A DNA stretch of 13,485 bases from an uncultured Flavobacterium sp. (GCA_946479395.1 CAMLFV010000064.1:1-13485), one strand, 5' to 3'; shown: positions 1 through 8,188, numbered from the stretch's first letter. Notes: a model not told the origin generated them from the sequence alone. Made by a program: numbers and translations.

Positions 1-1356
1 GATATCATAAATATTCTTCAACTTAAAAATCCAAAAGTTTTTAAAAAGACCTTTTTACGAAACGAATTGTACTACGGCGTTTATCAGCAGGAAAATTCGG
101 AAGAATTGTTGTTTCAAATCCTTAAAAAAAATCCATCGCCTGCAATTATCTATGTGAAAAGCAGAAAAGCTACCATTGAAGTGGCGCAGAACTTAAAATC
201 GTACGGAATTTCTGCCGATTTTTTTCACGGCGGGTTGGATTTTAAATCGAAAAAACAAAAACTAAACGATTGGCTAAACGAAACCGTTTTGGTTATGGTA
301 GCTACCAACGCATTTGGAATGGGAATTGACAAGCCGAATGTTCGCAACGTAATTCACTTGCATATTCCAGACAATCTGGAAAGTTATTATCAGGAAGCAG
401 GTCGTGCAGGTCGCGATGGCGAAAAGGCTTTTGCAACCTTATTGTTGAGTTCAAACAGCATTCATCAGGCAAAAGGTTTTCACGAGCTAAACAATCTGGA
501 AATCGATTTTGTAAAAATGGTGTACAAACGATTCGTAAATCATTTTCAAATTGCTTATGGCGAAGGTTTTAATGAAACGATTCGTTTTAATTTTAAAGAT
601 TTTTGTCAGAAATACAATTTACCTGTAAGCAAAACTTTTCATGCGTTTGAATTTTTAGATCGACAGTCGGTTTTAAGTTTTGAGCAAGCATTTAAGTACA
701 AAAACTACATTCATTTCTTAATAAATTCAAACGATGCCATTGCTTATTTCAGTAATCATTCGTTAGAAGAAATTTTGTTTTTAAGCATTTTGCATCATTA
801 CCGCGGCATCCAAGACGGCGATACGGCTATTGACATTGATGTTTTATCGAAACATACAAAAATGCCCAATCAAAAGATTATCGAAACCATAGAATCGTGG
901 GTTTTAAAAGGATTTTGCACGTTTACTCAAGCTCCAAACGACACCAACGTTATTTTAACTGAGGTACGCGAAGACGATATTACCATTAACCGCGTTGCAA
1001 AAAATCTTACACAGTTTAATGCCATAAAAGATCAGCAATTTAAAGCGATGTTGCAATATGTTACTAACACAACTGTTTGTAAAAACAAAATCCTTTTAAA
1101 TTATTTCGATGAAGATTATAACGACGATTGTGGTAAATGTTCCACTTGTATTCAAAATAAAAATTCGAAAAACAGCAGCAATTTAGTCGACGAAATAAAA
1201 ACGGAACTTAAAAATTATCCAAAAGATCATATTTTTGAATTGGCAGATTTAAAATCGATCTACATTCACAAATCAAATTATTTAGCACAGGCATTAAAAG
1301 AATTAGTCGAAGAAGGCGAATATCTTTATAAAAATGCCACATACATAAAATTATAA
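1..1356 (+). CDS. recQ: RecQ-family ATP-dependent DNA helicase (3' part, start outside window)
   Basis: The frame is open from base 1, so the gene begins upstream; 451 residues are visible. They hold the second RecA-like lobe of a superfamily 2 helicase: motif V (AFGMGIDKP, nt 310-336) and the arginine-finger motif VI (QEAGRAGRDG, nt 391-420), the standard RecQ signatures. About 220 residues later come four cysteines (nt 1078, 1129, 1138, 1147) around LLNYFDE, the RecQ zinc-binding module. RecQ enzymes unwind DNA 3' to 5' in recombination and replication-fork repair. Only about 70 residues follow the last cysteine, so no full HRDC domain fits after the zinc module; this looks like the short RecQ type. 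ATP-binding motifs I-III must lie upstream. The stop codon overlaps the fmt start by one base (TAATG), suggesting co-transcription and coupled translation. The family is clear; which RecQ paralogue it is cannot be told. Confidence 0.93.
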   Translation, partial: DIINILQLKNPKVFKKTFLRNELYYGVYQQENSEELLFQILKKNPSPAIIYVKSRKATIEVAQNLKSYGISADFFHGGLDFKSKKQKLNDWLNETVLVMVATNAFGMGIDKPNVRNVIHLHIPDNLESYYQEAGRAGRDGEKAFATLLLSSNSIHQAKGFHELNNLEIDFVKMVYKRFVNHFQIAYGEGFNETIRFNFKDFCQKYNLPVSKTFHAFEFLDRQSVLSFEQAFKYKNYIHFLINSNDAIAYFSNHSLEEILFLSILHHYRGIQDGDTAIDIDVLSKHTKMPNQKIIETIESWVLKGFCTFTQAPNDTNVILTEVREDDITINRVAKNLTQFNAIKDQQFKAMLQYVTNTTVCKNKILLNYFDEDYNDDCGKCSTCIQNKNSKNSSNLVDEIKTELKNYPKDHIFELADLKSIYIHKSNYLAQALKELVEEGEYLYKNATYIKL

Positions 1357-2300
1357 TGGAAAAATTACGAATTGTTTTTATGGGAACACCCGATTTTGCG
1401 GTGGGAATTTTAGATACTATTTTAAAGAATAACTACGAAGTTGCTGCAGTTGTAACAGCTCCGGACAAGCCAGCTGGTCGCGGACAAAAGTTAAACCAAT
1501 CTGCAGTTAAAGTTTATGCAGAAGAAAACAACCTGAAAGTTTTACAGCCAACCAATTTAAAATCAGAAGATTTTTTGGCAGAATTAGCAGCATTAAATAC
1601 CAACCTGCAAATTGTTGTCGCTTTTAGAATGTTGCCAAAAGCCGTTTGGCAAATGCCAAAATTAGGTACATTTAACCTGCATGCCTCTTTATTGCCCGAT
1701 TATCGTGGTGCTGCACCAATTAACTGGGCTATTATTAACGGAGAAGAAAAAACAGGTGTATCGACCTTTTTTATTGATGAGAAAATTGATACCGGTGCCA
1801 TTATTTTAAAGAACGAAACAAATATATCTGAGACAGAAACCGCTGGAGAATTACATGACCGTTTGATGCATTTAGGAGCAGAAACAGTTGTTGAAACTTT
1901 AAAGTTAATTGAAAATAATCAGGTTAAAACCACCATTCAGCCTGCCGAGGAAACAAAAATGGCTTATAAATTAAACCGTGAAAACTGTAAAATCGATTTT
2001 AACAGATCAAGCAAAGAAGTTTACAATTTAATTCGCGGGTTAAATCCGTATCCATCGGCATATACTATTTTAAGCGATAACGGAAATGAATACAATATTA
2101 AAATTCACGATGTTACTTATATTATAGAAGAACACGATTTTAAACCTGGCAAATTTATCGCATCTAAAAAGACCATTCGTATTGCAACAAACGATGGATT
2201 TATCGAAATTTTGTCGTTACAATTCCCCGGTAAAAAGAAAATGAAGACCGCAGAATTGCTTAACGGAATGCAATTTTCTGACAACGCAAGCTGTAATTAG
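1356..2300 (+). CDS. fmt: methionyl-tRNA formyltransferase
   Basis: The 314-residue product matches the usual Fmt length. It transfers a formyl group from 10-formyltetrahydrofolate to Met-tRNAi, producing the fMet-tRNA used for translation initiation in the cytoplasm. The N-terminus has the family start (FMGTPDFA, residues 8-15). The catalytic region reads FNLHASLLPDYRGAAPI from about residue 106, with Asn107 and His109, and Asp145 lies in IDTGAII; these correspond to the known Asn-His-Asp catalytic set. A C-terminal tRNA-binding OB-fold-like part follows from about residue 205. The ATG overlaps the recQ stop by 1 nt, so the two genes are probably one transcript. The usual partner def (peptide deformylase) is not next to it in this window. 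The assignment is firm. Confidence 0.97.
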   Translation: MEKLRIVFMGTPDFAVGILDTILKNNYEVAAVVTAPDKPAGRGQKLNQSAVKVYAEENNLKVLQPTNLKSEDFLAELAALNTNLQIVVAFRMLPKAVWQMPKLGTFNLHASLLPDYRGAAPINWAIINGEEKTGVSTFFIDEKIDTGAIILKNETNISETETAGELHDRLMHLGAETVVETLKLIENNQVKTTIQPAEETKMAYKLNRENCKIDFNRSSKEVYNLIRGLNPYPSAYTILSDNGNEYNIKIHDVTYIIEEHDFKPGKFIASKKTIRIATNDGFIEILSLQFPGKKKMKTAELLNGMQFSDNASCN

Positions 2301-2352
2301 CCATTTTAGTAGCTTTTTTTTGCTATTTTTCACACTTTTTCACAAAAAAAAG

Positions 2353-2382
2353 TTGTGTAAATCAATTTAACTTTTAAATTTG
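2353..2382 (+). promoter_or_regulatory. Bacteroidota-type promoter of the HU gene
   Basis: A TTG (2353-2355) and TAAATTTG (2375-2382) are separated by 19 bp. This fits the known Bacteroidota housekeeping promoter (TTTG near -33, TAnnTTTG near -7). Transcription would start around 2387-2390, giving an A-rich leader of about 30 nt before the ATG at 2418. It is the best complete promoter match in the window and suits an abundant protein such as HU. Confidence 0.72.
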
Positions 2383-2417
2383 TATATGTTAAGATTAACT
2401 CAATTAAAAAAATTATT

Positions 2418-2723
2418 ATGAACAAAACACAATTAATCGACGCAATTGCGGAAGATGCAGGAATCACAAAAGCGGCTGCTAAGTCAGCATTAGAATCATT
2501 TTTAAAAAATGTAGGTGAAACTTTAACAAAAGGAGACAAAATTTCTTTAGTTGGTTTCGGATCATGGTCTATTTCTGAAAGAGCAGAAAGAGAAGGAAGA
2601 AATCCACAAACTGGAAAATCTATTAAAATTGCTGCTAAAAAAGTAGTTAAATTTAAAGCGGGTGCTGATTTAGATGGTGCTGTTAACACACCAGTTAAAG
2701 CTGCAGCTAAAAAGAAAAAATAA
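2418..2723 (+). CDS. HU-family DNA-binding protein
   Basis: This 101-residue protein has the HU/IHF fold: an N-terminal helical dimerisation part (NKTQLIDAIAEDAGITKAA), the GFGSW turn near residues 46-50, and the beta-arm with RNPQTGKSI, where Pro63 is the residue that intercalates into and bends DNA. HU dimers bind DNA with little sequence preference and compact the nucleoid. A short lysine-rich tail (KAAAKKKK, residues 94-101) extends beyond the about 90-residue core and could add non-specific DNA contacts. The gene has its own promoter (2353-2382) and terminator (2743-2772), so it is a single-gene unit. Which of several HU paralogues it is cannot be judged from the window. Confidence 0.96.
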   Translation: MNKTQLIDAIAEDAGITKAAAKSALESFLKNVGETLTKGDKISLVGFGSWSISERAEREGRNPQTGKSIKIAAKKVVKFKAGADLDGAVNTPVKAAAKKKK

Positions 2724-2742
2724 TTTTCTTTTACAAATAATG

Positions 2743-2772
2743 AAAAACCACCTGCAAAGCGTGGTTTTTTTT
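2743..2772 (+). terminator. intrinsic terminator of the HU gene
   Basis: The hairpin has arms AAAAACCAC (2743-2751) and GTGGTTTTT (2761-2769), a 9-nt loop and a run of T on the 3' side. It lies 20 nt after the HU stop. It is a classic Rho-independent terminator for plus-strand transcription. Confidence 0.9.
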
Positions 2773-2805
2773 ATTTTTTTATTTATTTTTAAATAAAAAA
2801 TTTTT

Positions 2806-3366
2806 ATGAAACAGCTAACACCCACTAAAGGAAAGCTATTAATATCGGATTCTTCGATTTTATTAGACGCGGTTTTTAGTAGAACGGTTTTACTATTAGC
2901 TGAACACAACGCCAAAGGAAGTGTAGGTTTTATCTTGAATAAGCCTTTAAATTTGTCATTGCAAGACATTATTCCAGAAGCACATACCAATTTCAGAATT
3001 TTCAACGGAGGTTCGGTAGAACAAGACAATCTTTATTTTCTGCACACTATTCCTTCTCTAATTCCGAACAGTATCGAAATTAAAGATGGTATTTTTTGGG
3101 GTGGTGATTACGAAGCTTTATTCGATCTTTTAAAAAGCAATAAAGTTGCACAAACAGATATTCGTTTTTTCTTGGGATACAGCGGTTGGGAAGAAAGTCA
3201 GCTACAAGACGAAATTAACCAGAAAGCTTGGACTTGCATTGAAAACCAGTTTGGTGATCATTTATTAGAAAAAGCTCCTTCCAAATTATGGAAAGAGTTA
3301 ATGATTGACCTTGGGGACGAATTTATTATTTGGGCAAATGCACCTGAAGATCCCGTTATGAATTAA
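2806..3366 (+). CDS. YqgE/AlgH family protein (UPF0301)
   Basis: The 186-residue cytoplasmic protein matches the YqgE/AlgH family along its whole length: the start TPTKGKLLISD, the VGFILNKPL strand (about residues 45-53), the FNGGSVE segment, the FFLGYSGWEESQLQDEI block (about residues 122-138), and a C-terminal acidic part. The family's biochemical role is not established; AlgH was first linked to alginate regulation in Pseudomonas, which does not transfer to this organism. No signal peptide or membrane segment is seen. The gene has no clear TAnnTTTG box in the short AT-only gap after the HU terminator. Its last 11 bp overlap the end of the convergent aminotransferase gene. Confidence 0.93.
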   Translation: MKQLTPTKGKLLISDSSILLDAVFSRTVLLLAEHNAKGSVGFILNKPLNLSLQDIIPEAHTNFRIFNGGSVEQDNLYFLHTIPSLIPNSIEIKDGIFWGGDYEALFDLLKSNKVAQTDIRFFLGYSGWEESQLQDEINQKAWTCIENQFGDHLLEKAPSKLWKELMIDLGDEFIIWANAPEDPVMN

Positions 3367-4192
3367 ATTTTATTTTAGCGTTCAGTTTCATCAGTAAACT
3401 ATTTGCGATTGTATTCGCGAACATTTTTTTACGATATTGTAAAACAGATTGAATTCCCATAGCAATATTTGTTATAAAAATTTCGTCTGCCTTCTGTAAT
3501 TCAAAAGGTGAAATTGAACGTTCTTCAAATGTAAGATTCTCCGTTTTATTTATAATTTCAATTAATTTCTTTCTGATAATTCCGTTTTTACAGCCATCGG
3601 CAATTGGTGGTGTACTTATAACATTATCTTTGATTACAAAGATGTTTCCGTTAATCGCTTCAATTACATTTTTTTCATCGTTGATTAACAAACAGTTTTC
3701 GTAACCATTCTCTTGCGCAAAAATGCTGGCAGTAATATTTATTAAACAACTTGTGGTTTTTAACGTGCTTAATAAATGTTTAGATATATGGAAATCTTTA
3801 AAAAGCTCTACCTCGTATTTATCTGCAATATTCACATAAACCGAACCTGTAGTTTCTGCAACAATTACAAAACTCACAGTTCTTTGTTCAGGCAGGTATC
3901 TGCCCTCTCCACTTCTAAATACGGTTAAACGTACACGTGCATTGGTTAGATTTAATGCATTAATGGTTTTTAAAATCTCGCTTTCAAGATATTCTAATGT
4001 AAATTCAAGCGGAATTTCCATACGTAAAATACGCATAGATGCCATCAACCTAAAATAATGATCTTCTAAAAATAAAACCTTTCCGTCTAAAACCTTCAAT
4101 GTTTCAAAAACGGCATCGGCATATAAAAAGCCTCTATTTTGTTCAATATTTTCGTTTGACTGCGCTACTAAATTTCCATTAAAATTAATCAT
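3356..4192 (-). CDS. class IV (PLP) aminotransferase, PabC/IlvE-like
   Basis: The 278-residue protein has the fold-type IV PLP-enzyme layout. Near the start RGFLYADAVFETL (about residues 20-32) is the equivalent of the usual RG..YGDG.FET motif. Lys145 in STLKTTSCLIN is the likely Schiff-base lysine. Glu178 in EAINGNIF corresponds to the glutamate that contacts the PLP pyridine nitrogen, and a TPP.xxGxxxGIxR-like segment follows at about residues 194-207. The family includes branched-chain aminotransferases, aminodeoxychorismate lyase (PabC) and D-amino-acid aminotransferases. The modest length and diverged motifs lean towards a PabC-like enzyme of folate synthesis, but the substrate cannot be decided from sequence. 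The hairpin terminator of the upstream START-like gene ends directly at this ATG, leaving no room for a ribosome-binding site. Confidence 0.85.
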   Translation of the reverse strand: MINFNGNLVAQSNENIEQNRGFLYADAVFETLKVLDGKVLFLEDHYFRLMASMRILRMEIPLEFTLEYLESEILKTINALNLTNARVRLTVFRSGEGRYLPEQRTVSFVIVAETTGSVYVNIADKYEVELFKDFHISKHLLSTLKTTSCLINITASIFAQENGYENCLLINDEKNVIEAINGNIFVIKDNVISTPPIADGCKNGIIRKKLIEIINKTENLTFEERSISPFELQKADEIFITNIAMGIQSVLQYRKKMFANTIANSLLMKLNAKIKFNS

Positions 4193-4217
4193 AAAAAAGC
4201 TCTGAAATTTTCAGAGC
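4193..4217 (-). terminator. hairpin terminator after the START-like gene
   Basis: Read on the minus strand, arms GCTCTGAAA and TTTCAGAGC (4217-4209 and 4207-4199) form a stem of at least 7 bp with a small loop, followed by six T (4198-4193). It sits 17 nt after the START-like stop codon. The T run touches the ATG of the aminotransferase at 4192, so termination and initiation signals abut. Confidence 0.8.
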
Positions 4218-4233
4218 AAATATAAGGCTTTAA

Positions 4234-4620
4234 TTATGCAGACCCTAACACTTTTTTTAAATCGGCAATTTGGTTGTCCCACAATTGCGTTTGATCTTTA
4301 ATTTCGTTCTCTTCCGCAAAATCAGTTACCATTAAAACAACGTCTTTTGTTAGTTCGTCTAAAACAATTCTTAATTCAAAAAAATAGTCGGTTTCTTCTT
4401 CATCTTCTTCCAACCAACGGAATTTTACTTTTTCATCGGTCTTTTTAGTGACTAATTTTGCTTTTTCTTCACTATCGCCCCAAATAAAGGTAAAAAATTC
4501 TCCGCGCGAATTTACATTATCTGCAAACCACTCAGTTAGCCCAGAAGGCGTTGAAATATACTGGTACAATAACTGCGGCGATGCGGTTATAGGATACTCT
4601 ATATCAAATTTTGTTTTCAT
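4234..4620 (-). CDS. START-like domain protein (SRPBCC superfamily)
   Basis: This is a 128-residue soluble protein with no signal peptide. The pattern is that of a small helix-grip (START/AHSA1-like) fold: an N-terminal strand (KFDIEYPITASPQLLYQYISTP) leading into a helix, SGLTEWFADNV at about residues 27-37, a beta-sheet with the acidic stretch EEDEEETDYFFEL in the middle, and a long C-terminal helix ending NQIADLKKVLGS. I recognise it as the compact START-like family widespread in Bacteroidota; its ligand and role are unknown to me. It is strongly acidic. A separate SRPBCC gene (8269-8661) is a different family member. The gene precedes the aminotransferase in the same direction but is separated from it by a terminator. 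Upstream only an imperfect -7 box is visible. Confidence 0.88.
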   Translation of the reverse strand: MKTKFDIEYPITASPQLLYQYISTPSGLTEWFADNVNSRGEFFTFIWGDSEEKAKLVTKKTDEKVKFRWLEEDEEETDYFFELRIVLDELTKDVVLMVTDFAEENEIKDQTQLWDNQIADLKKVLGSA

Positions 4621-4694
4621 AGCTTATTTTTTCGAAATATATAAAAAATAAAGCTATTACCAAATATTTTTGTTAAAAATAAATCAGCCTAAAT

Positions 4695-4730
4695 AAAACA
4701 AGCGTAATTATTTAAAATTACGCTTGTTTT
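4695..4730. terminator. strong 15-bp hairpin terminator
   Basis: Perfect inverted repeat with arms AAAACAAGCGTAATT (4695-4709) and AATTACGCTTGTTTT (4716-4730) and a 6-nt loop. A and T runs on the outer sides let it work in either orientation. It lies 20 bp beyond the stop of the outer-membrane protein gene (4751-5257, minus strand) and most likely ends that transcript, isolating it from the START-like gene downstream. Confidence 0.9.
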
Positions 4731-4750
4731 TATCTATTTTTTATCTAAAA

Positions 4751-5257
4751 TTAAAATGTGTAACGTGCTGTTACTCCGCCGTTAAAGAACACTCCGTCAT
4801 GGTAATTAATACCTTCTGTTATGTGAACCGTTGGGCGCAAATCTACAGAAAAAGCAAATGGAGCACTTTTCAATTTATAATCTACACCACCGGTTGGAAA
4901 AATCCCAACACTTAATCCAGAATATTCATCATGATTAGAAAAAGAGTTGGCAAAAACCAAACCACCACCAACATACCATTTAAATCCATCGATATTTCCT
5001 ATTGGAAAATGATGCTGATATGCTCCTGAAAGTGAAACATTTGTCCATTTATGTTTCCCATTCCAATAAGAATTTGAATAAGGTCTAAATCCTAAATTAA
5101 ATTCTAAAGCGCCAGGCTGTGTAATGAATGTTTTAAATGACGCTCCGATAGCATCATAATACCCAGATCCTAAACGGATACCAATTGAATTTTTGTAGTC
5201 TTGTGCAAAAGCACCACCGGCAATCAGTAAAGACGCCATCAATAAAATCTTTCTCAT
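4751..5257 (-). CDS. small outer-membrane beta-barrel protein
   Basis: The 168-residue precursor starts with a clear Sec signal peptide (MRKILLMASLLIAGGAFAQ), with predicted cleavage after AFA at about residue 18. The mature part is built of alternating polar/aromatic strands with many Gly and Tyr (GIRLGSGYYDAIGASF, GGGLVFAN, FSVDLRPTVHI) and ends in Phe within ARYTF. This is typical of outer-membrane barrels inserted by the BAM complex. The length of about 150 mature residues fits an eight-stranded barrel (OmpA-barrel/OmpX size). There is no peptidoglycan-binding domain. No specific transport or enzymatic role can be assigned. It is a single-gene unit with the terminator at 4695-4730; no convincing promoter box was found upstream. 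Confidence 0.85.
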   Translation of the reverse strand: MRKILLMASLLIAGGAFAQDYKNSIGIRLGSGYYDAIGASFKTFITQPGALEFNLGFRPYSNSYWNGKHKWTNVSLSGAYQHHFPIGNIDGFKWYVGGGLVFANSFSNHDEYSGLSVGIFPTGGVDYKLKSAPFAFSVDLRPTVHITEGINYHDGVFFNGGVTARYTF

Positions 5258-5385
5258 AATATTTCTTTTTAAAATTTAAACCAACTAGCATATTGGTACT
5301 AAATCTGCAATTTATAATTTTAAAAATAATAAAAATTAGTCATACTATGTCGCCTTTCTCACTTATTTTTACAATAAAATATAAT

Positions 5386-6735
5386 ATGATCGGTTTTTCA
5401 ATTTCCATAAGTGTTCTTCTATGTGCAATTTGTTTTTACATTTTCTATAAAAATGTAAGATTAAAAAAACATTTAATCACAGCAGAAAACACTATAAATC
5501 AAACAAATGAGCAACTAGTAAATTATAAAAATTTAAATCAAGATTTAAAAATTCGAAATGAATTTTTATCAAATGAAATTATTGTTTTCAAAGAAAGTCA
5601 GCATACATTATCAAATGAAATAAAAACATTAACTGAAGAAAAACTAAACATTGTTGCAGAAAATAGTGTTTTAAAAGAAAAATTATTATTTCAAAAAACC
5701 GAAATCGAGCATTTACACAAACAGACTACTTTACAGTTTGAAAATATCGCGCAGAAATTACTGGAAGAAAAATCGGAACGATTTACCGCTGCCAACAAAC
5801 AGAATATTGATGCCATTTTACAGCCTTTGAGTGAAAATATCGAACGATTTAAAAAACAAGTGGAAGAAACTTATGATAAAGAATCGAAAATTAGGTTTTC
5901 TTTAGACGAACGCATTAAAGAATTAATGCTGCAAACCAATAAAATTAGTACCGAAGCTACCAATTTGGCGAATGCACTTAAAACAAACCATAAAAAACAA
6001 GGCGATTGGGGCGAACTTATTTTAGAGAATATCTTACAAAAATCGGGTTTGGTAAAAAATCGTGAATACCGTACGCAAAGTAATCTGGTTACAAACGAAG
6101 GTAAAAATGTACGTCCGGATATTATTATTGATTTACCAAATAATCGCTCTATAATTGTAGATTCAAAGGTTTCGCTGAATGCTTACGATGCTTATTGTAA
6201 TTCCGACAGTGCTGAAGAACAGACTATTTATCTGAACAATCATTTAAAGGCTTTACGATTGCATATTGATGAATTAAGTGCGAAGAATTATAATGATTTA
6301 ATTGATGGATTGGATTTCACGATGTTATTCATTCCTATTGAACCTGCGTATTTACTAGCATTACAAAGCGATAATAATTTATGGAACGATGCGTACAAAA
6401 AGCGTATTTTATTGATTAGTCCCACAAACTTGATTGCTTGTTTAAAATTGATTTCAGATTTATGGAATAAAGACAAACAAGATAAATCGGCACAGAAAAT
6501 TGTAAAGCAAGCCGAAAAAGTCTACGAAAAAACAGTTCTTTTTACCAAAAGTTTTGAGCAGGTTGGCAAGCAGATTCAACAGGCACAAGATTCATACTTA
6601 AAAGCACAAAATCAATTGAAAGACGGCAGAGGAAACATTCTTTCGCAAACAAATCATTTGTTGAAATACGGTATTTCGCCTAAAAATGTTCTGACTGATT
6701 TTAATGATGAAGATGATTCTGAATTTACAGCATAA
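5386..6735 (+). CDS. rmuC: DNA recombination protein RmuC
   Basis: From the ATG at 5386 the protein is 449 residues. It begins with one membrane segment (IGFSISISVLLCAICFYIF), followed by a long coiled coil rich in Glu/Lys/Asn to about nt 5990. The conserved RmuC core then starts at GDWGELILENIL (nt 6001) and includes RPDIIIDLPNN and IIVDSKVSLNAYDAY (about nt 6110-6190), an endonuclease-like core with the conserved Asp and Lys of that fold, and FIPIEPAYLLAL. E. coli RmuC limits DNA rearrangements at inverted repeats; the nuclease activity is inferred from the fold. I chose the ATG at 5386 because it puts the membrane helix at the N-terminus. An in-frame ATG at 5347 and a TTG at 5293 would add sequence with no family support. 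The gene converges on lpd with a shared terminator. Confidence 0.93.
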   Translation: MIGFSISISVLLCAICFYIFYKNVRLKKHLITAENTINQTNEQLVNYKNLNQDLKIRNEFLSNEIIVFKESQHTLSNEIKTLTEEKLNIVAENSVLKEKLLFQKTEIEHLHKQTTLQFENIAQKLLEEKSERFTAANKQNIDAILQPLSENIERFKKQVEETYDKESKIRFSLDERIKELMLQTNKISTEATNLANALKTNHKKQGDWGELILENILQKSGLVKNREYRTQSNLVTNEGKNVRPDIIIDLPNNRSIIVDSKVSLNAYDAYCNSDSAEEQTIYLNNHLKALRLHIDELSAKNYNDLIDGLDFTMLFIPIEPAYLLALQSDNNLWNDAYKKRILLISPTNLIACLKLISDLWNKDKQDKSAQKIVKQAEKVYEKTVLFTKSFEQVGKQIQQAQDSYLKAQNQLKDGRGNILSQTNHLLKYGISPKNVLTDFNDEDDSEFTA

Positions 6736-6766
6736 AAAAAATCGAACATAAATGTTCGATTTTTTT
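6734..6766. terminator. bidirectional terminator between rmuC and lpd
   Basis: ATCGAACAT (6741-6749) and ATGTTCGAT (6752-6760) form the stem, closing on a small loop, flanked by a run of A (6734-6741) and of T (6760-6766). The A/T flanks on both sides make it usable by the convergent rmuC (+) and lpd (-) transcripts. It starts one base after the rmuC stop codon. Confidence 0.88.
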
Positions 6767-6784
6767 ATTGTGATATTTTATAAA

Positions 6785-8188
6785 CTATACGTGTAACGCT
6801 CTGTTTTCTGTAGCTGCCAAAGCAGCTTCTTTAATAGCTTCTGCAAAGGTTGGGTGTGCATGTGACATACGAGAAATATCTTCTGCCGACGCACGGTATT
6901 CCATTGCAACAACTGCTTCTGCAATTAAATCGGCAGCGCGAGCTCCAACAATATGGAAACCTAAAATTTCGTCGGTAGTTTTATCTGCTAAGATCTTTAC
7001 AAATCCATCTAAATCAGAAGATGCGCGAGCACGACCTAAAGCTTTAAACGGGAACTGACCTACTTTGTATTCTTTATTTTCGGCTTTTAACTGCTCTTCT
7101 GTTTTTCCAACAGCAGCTACTTCTGGCCAAGTATAAACAACACCTGGAATCAAGTTATAATCGATATGTGGCTTTTGACCTGCTAATTGTTCAGCAACCA
7201 TAACACCTTCTTCTTCTGCCTTGTGCGCCAACATTGCTCCACGAACAACATCACCAATAGCATAAATATTTGAAGCCGATGTTTGTAGATGATCGTTTAC
7301 TTCAACCTGACCTCTATCTGTAATTTTAACTCCGGCTTTATCCGCATTTAATCCATCGGTATAAGGACGACGACCAACGCAAACCAAAGCATAATCTCCA
7401 TCTAAAGAAATCACTTCATTTTTAGCATTTAAAGCTTCAACCAAAACAGCATCGCCGTTTCTTTCAACTTTTTGAACTTTGTGTGAAGTGTAGAATTTCA
7501 TTCCTGCTTTCTTCAACACTTTTGTCAATTCTTTAGAAACAGCTCCGTCCATAGTAGGTAACACGCGGTCTGCATATTCAACAACAGAAACCTGCGCACC
7601 TAAACGTAAATAAACCTGACCTAATTCTAACCCGATAACACCACCACCAATAATGATTAAGTGTTTAGGAACTTCTTTTAACTTTAATGCTTCGGTAGAA
7701 GTAATAACACGTTCTTTATCGATAGTAATAAAAGGTAAAGAAGATGGTTTAGATCCTGTCGCAATAATGGTATTTTTAGCTGAAATCTGCTCAACAGAAC
7801 CATCGTTTTTTGTAACATTAATTGTAGTTGCGTTTTCAAAAGATCCAACACCTTCAAAAACGGTGATTTTATTTTTATCCATTAAAAATTTAACGCCTCC
7901 ACAAGTTTGATCAACAACTGCCTGTTTTCTGGCAATCATTTTTTCAAGATCGATTTTTACATCACCCGGTAATTCAATCCCGTGATCTGCAAAATGTTTA
8001 ATTTCATCAACATGGTGCGATGATGCTAATAAAGCTTTAGAAGGAATACATCCTACATTTAAACAAGTACCTCCTAAAGTTGAGTATTTTTCAATGATTG
8101 CAGTTTTCATTCCCAATTGTGCACAACGAATTGCCGAAACATATCCGCCCGGACCAGAACCTATTACAACTACGTCAAATGAATTCAT
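6785..8188 (-). CDS. lpdA: dihydrolipoyl dehydrogenase (E3)
   Basis: The 467-residue flavoprotein has the normal E3 length. It reoxidises dihydrolipoyl groups on 2-oxoacid dehydrogenase complexes (and glycine cleavage), passing electrons through FAD to NAD+. The FAD-binding motif GSGPGGYVSA sits at residues 10-19. The redox disulfide is Cys42/Cys47 in GGTCLNVGCIPSK, the NAD-binding motif GGGVIGLELG spans 181-190, the second FAD motif YAIGDV is at about 309-314, and the C-terminal catalytic His445-Glu450 pair lies in HAHPTFAE. All catalytic residues are present. No E1 or E2 gene is beside it, so it is a stand-alone E3, presumably shared by several complexes. A TAnnTTTG box lies upstream at 8224-8231. 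Confidence 0.98.
   Translation of the reverse strand: MNSFDVVVIGSGPGGYVSAIRCAQLGMKTAIIEKYSTLGGTCLNVGCIPSKALLASSHHVDEIKHFADHGIELPGDVKIDLEKMIARKQAVVDQTCGGVKFLMDKNKITVFEGVGSFENATTINVTKNDGSVEQISAKNTIIATGSKPSSLPFITIDKERVITSTEALKLKEVPKHLIIIGGGVIGLELGQVYLRLGAQVSVVEYADRVLPTMDGAVSKELTKVLKKAGMKFYTSHKVQKVERNGDAVLVEALNAKNEVISLDGDYALVCVGRRPYTDGLNADKAGVKITDRGQVEVNDHLQTSASNIYAIGDVVRGAMLAHKAEEEGVMVAEQLAGQKPHIDYNLIPGVVYTWPEVAAVGKTEEQLKAENKEYKVGQFPFKALGRARASSDLDGFVKILADKTTDEILGFHIVGARAADLIAEAVVAMEYRASAEDISRMSHAHPTFAEAIKEAALAATENRALHV

Noticed and set aside
2288..2321. Possible terminator after fmt (AAGCT / AGCTT followed by eight T)
   Set aside because: The stem has only five pairs around an 18-nt loop and overlaps the stop codon; too weak to list, although the T run is suggestive.
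2330..3029. Two minus-strand open frames across the HU gene and its terminator
   Set aside because: They are the complement of HU, the terminator and the YqgE/AlgH start; their products have no domain pattern and the plus-strand genes are clear.
5300..5307. TAAATCTG as a promoter of rmuC
   Set aside because: One mismatch to TAnnTTTG and no TTG at the right spacing upstream.
5293..5385. Upstream TTG (5293) or ATG (5347) as the rmuC start
   Set aside because: The added residues have no family support and would move the membrane helix away from the N-terminus; the ATG at 5386 is preferred, though 5347 cannot be excluded.
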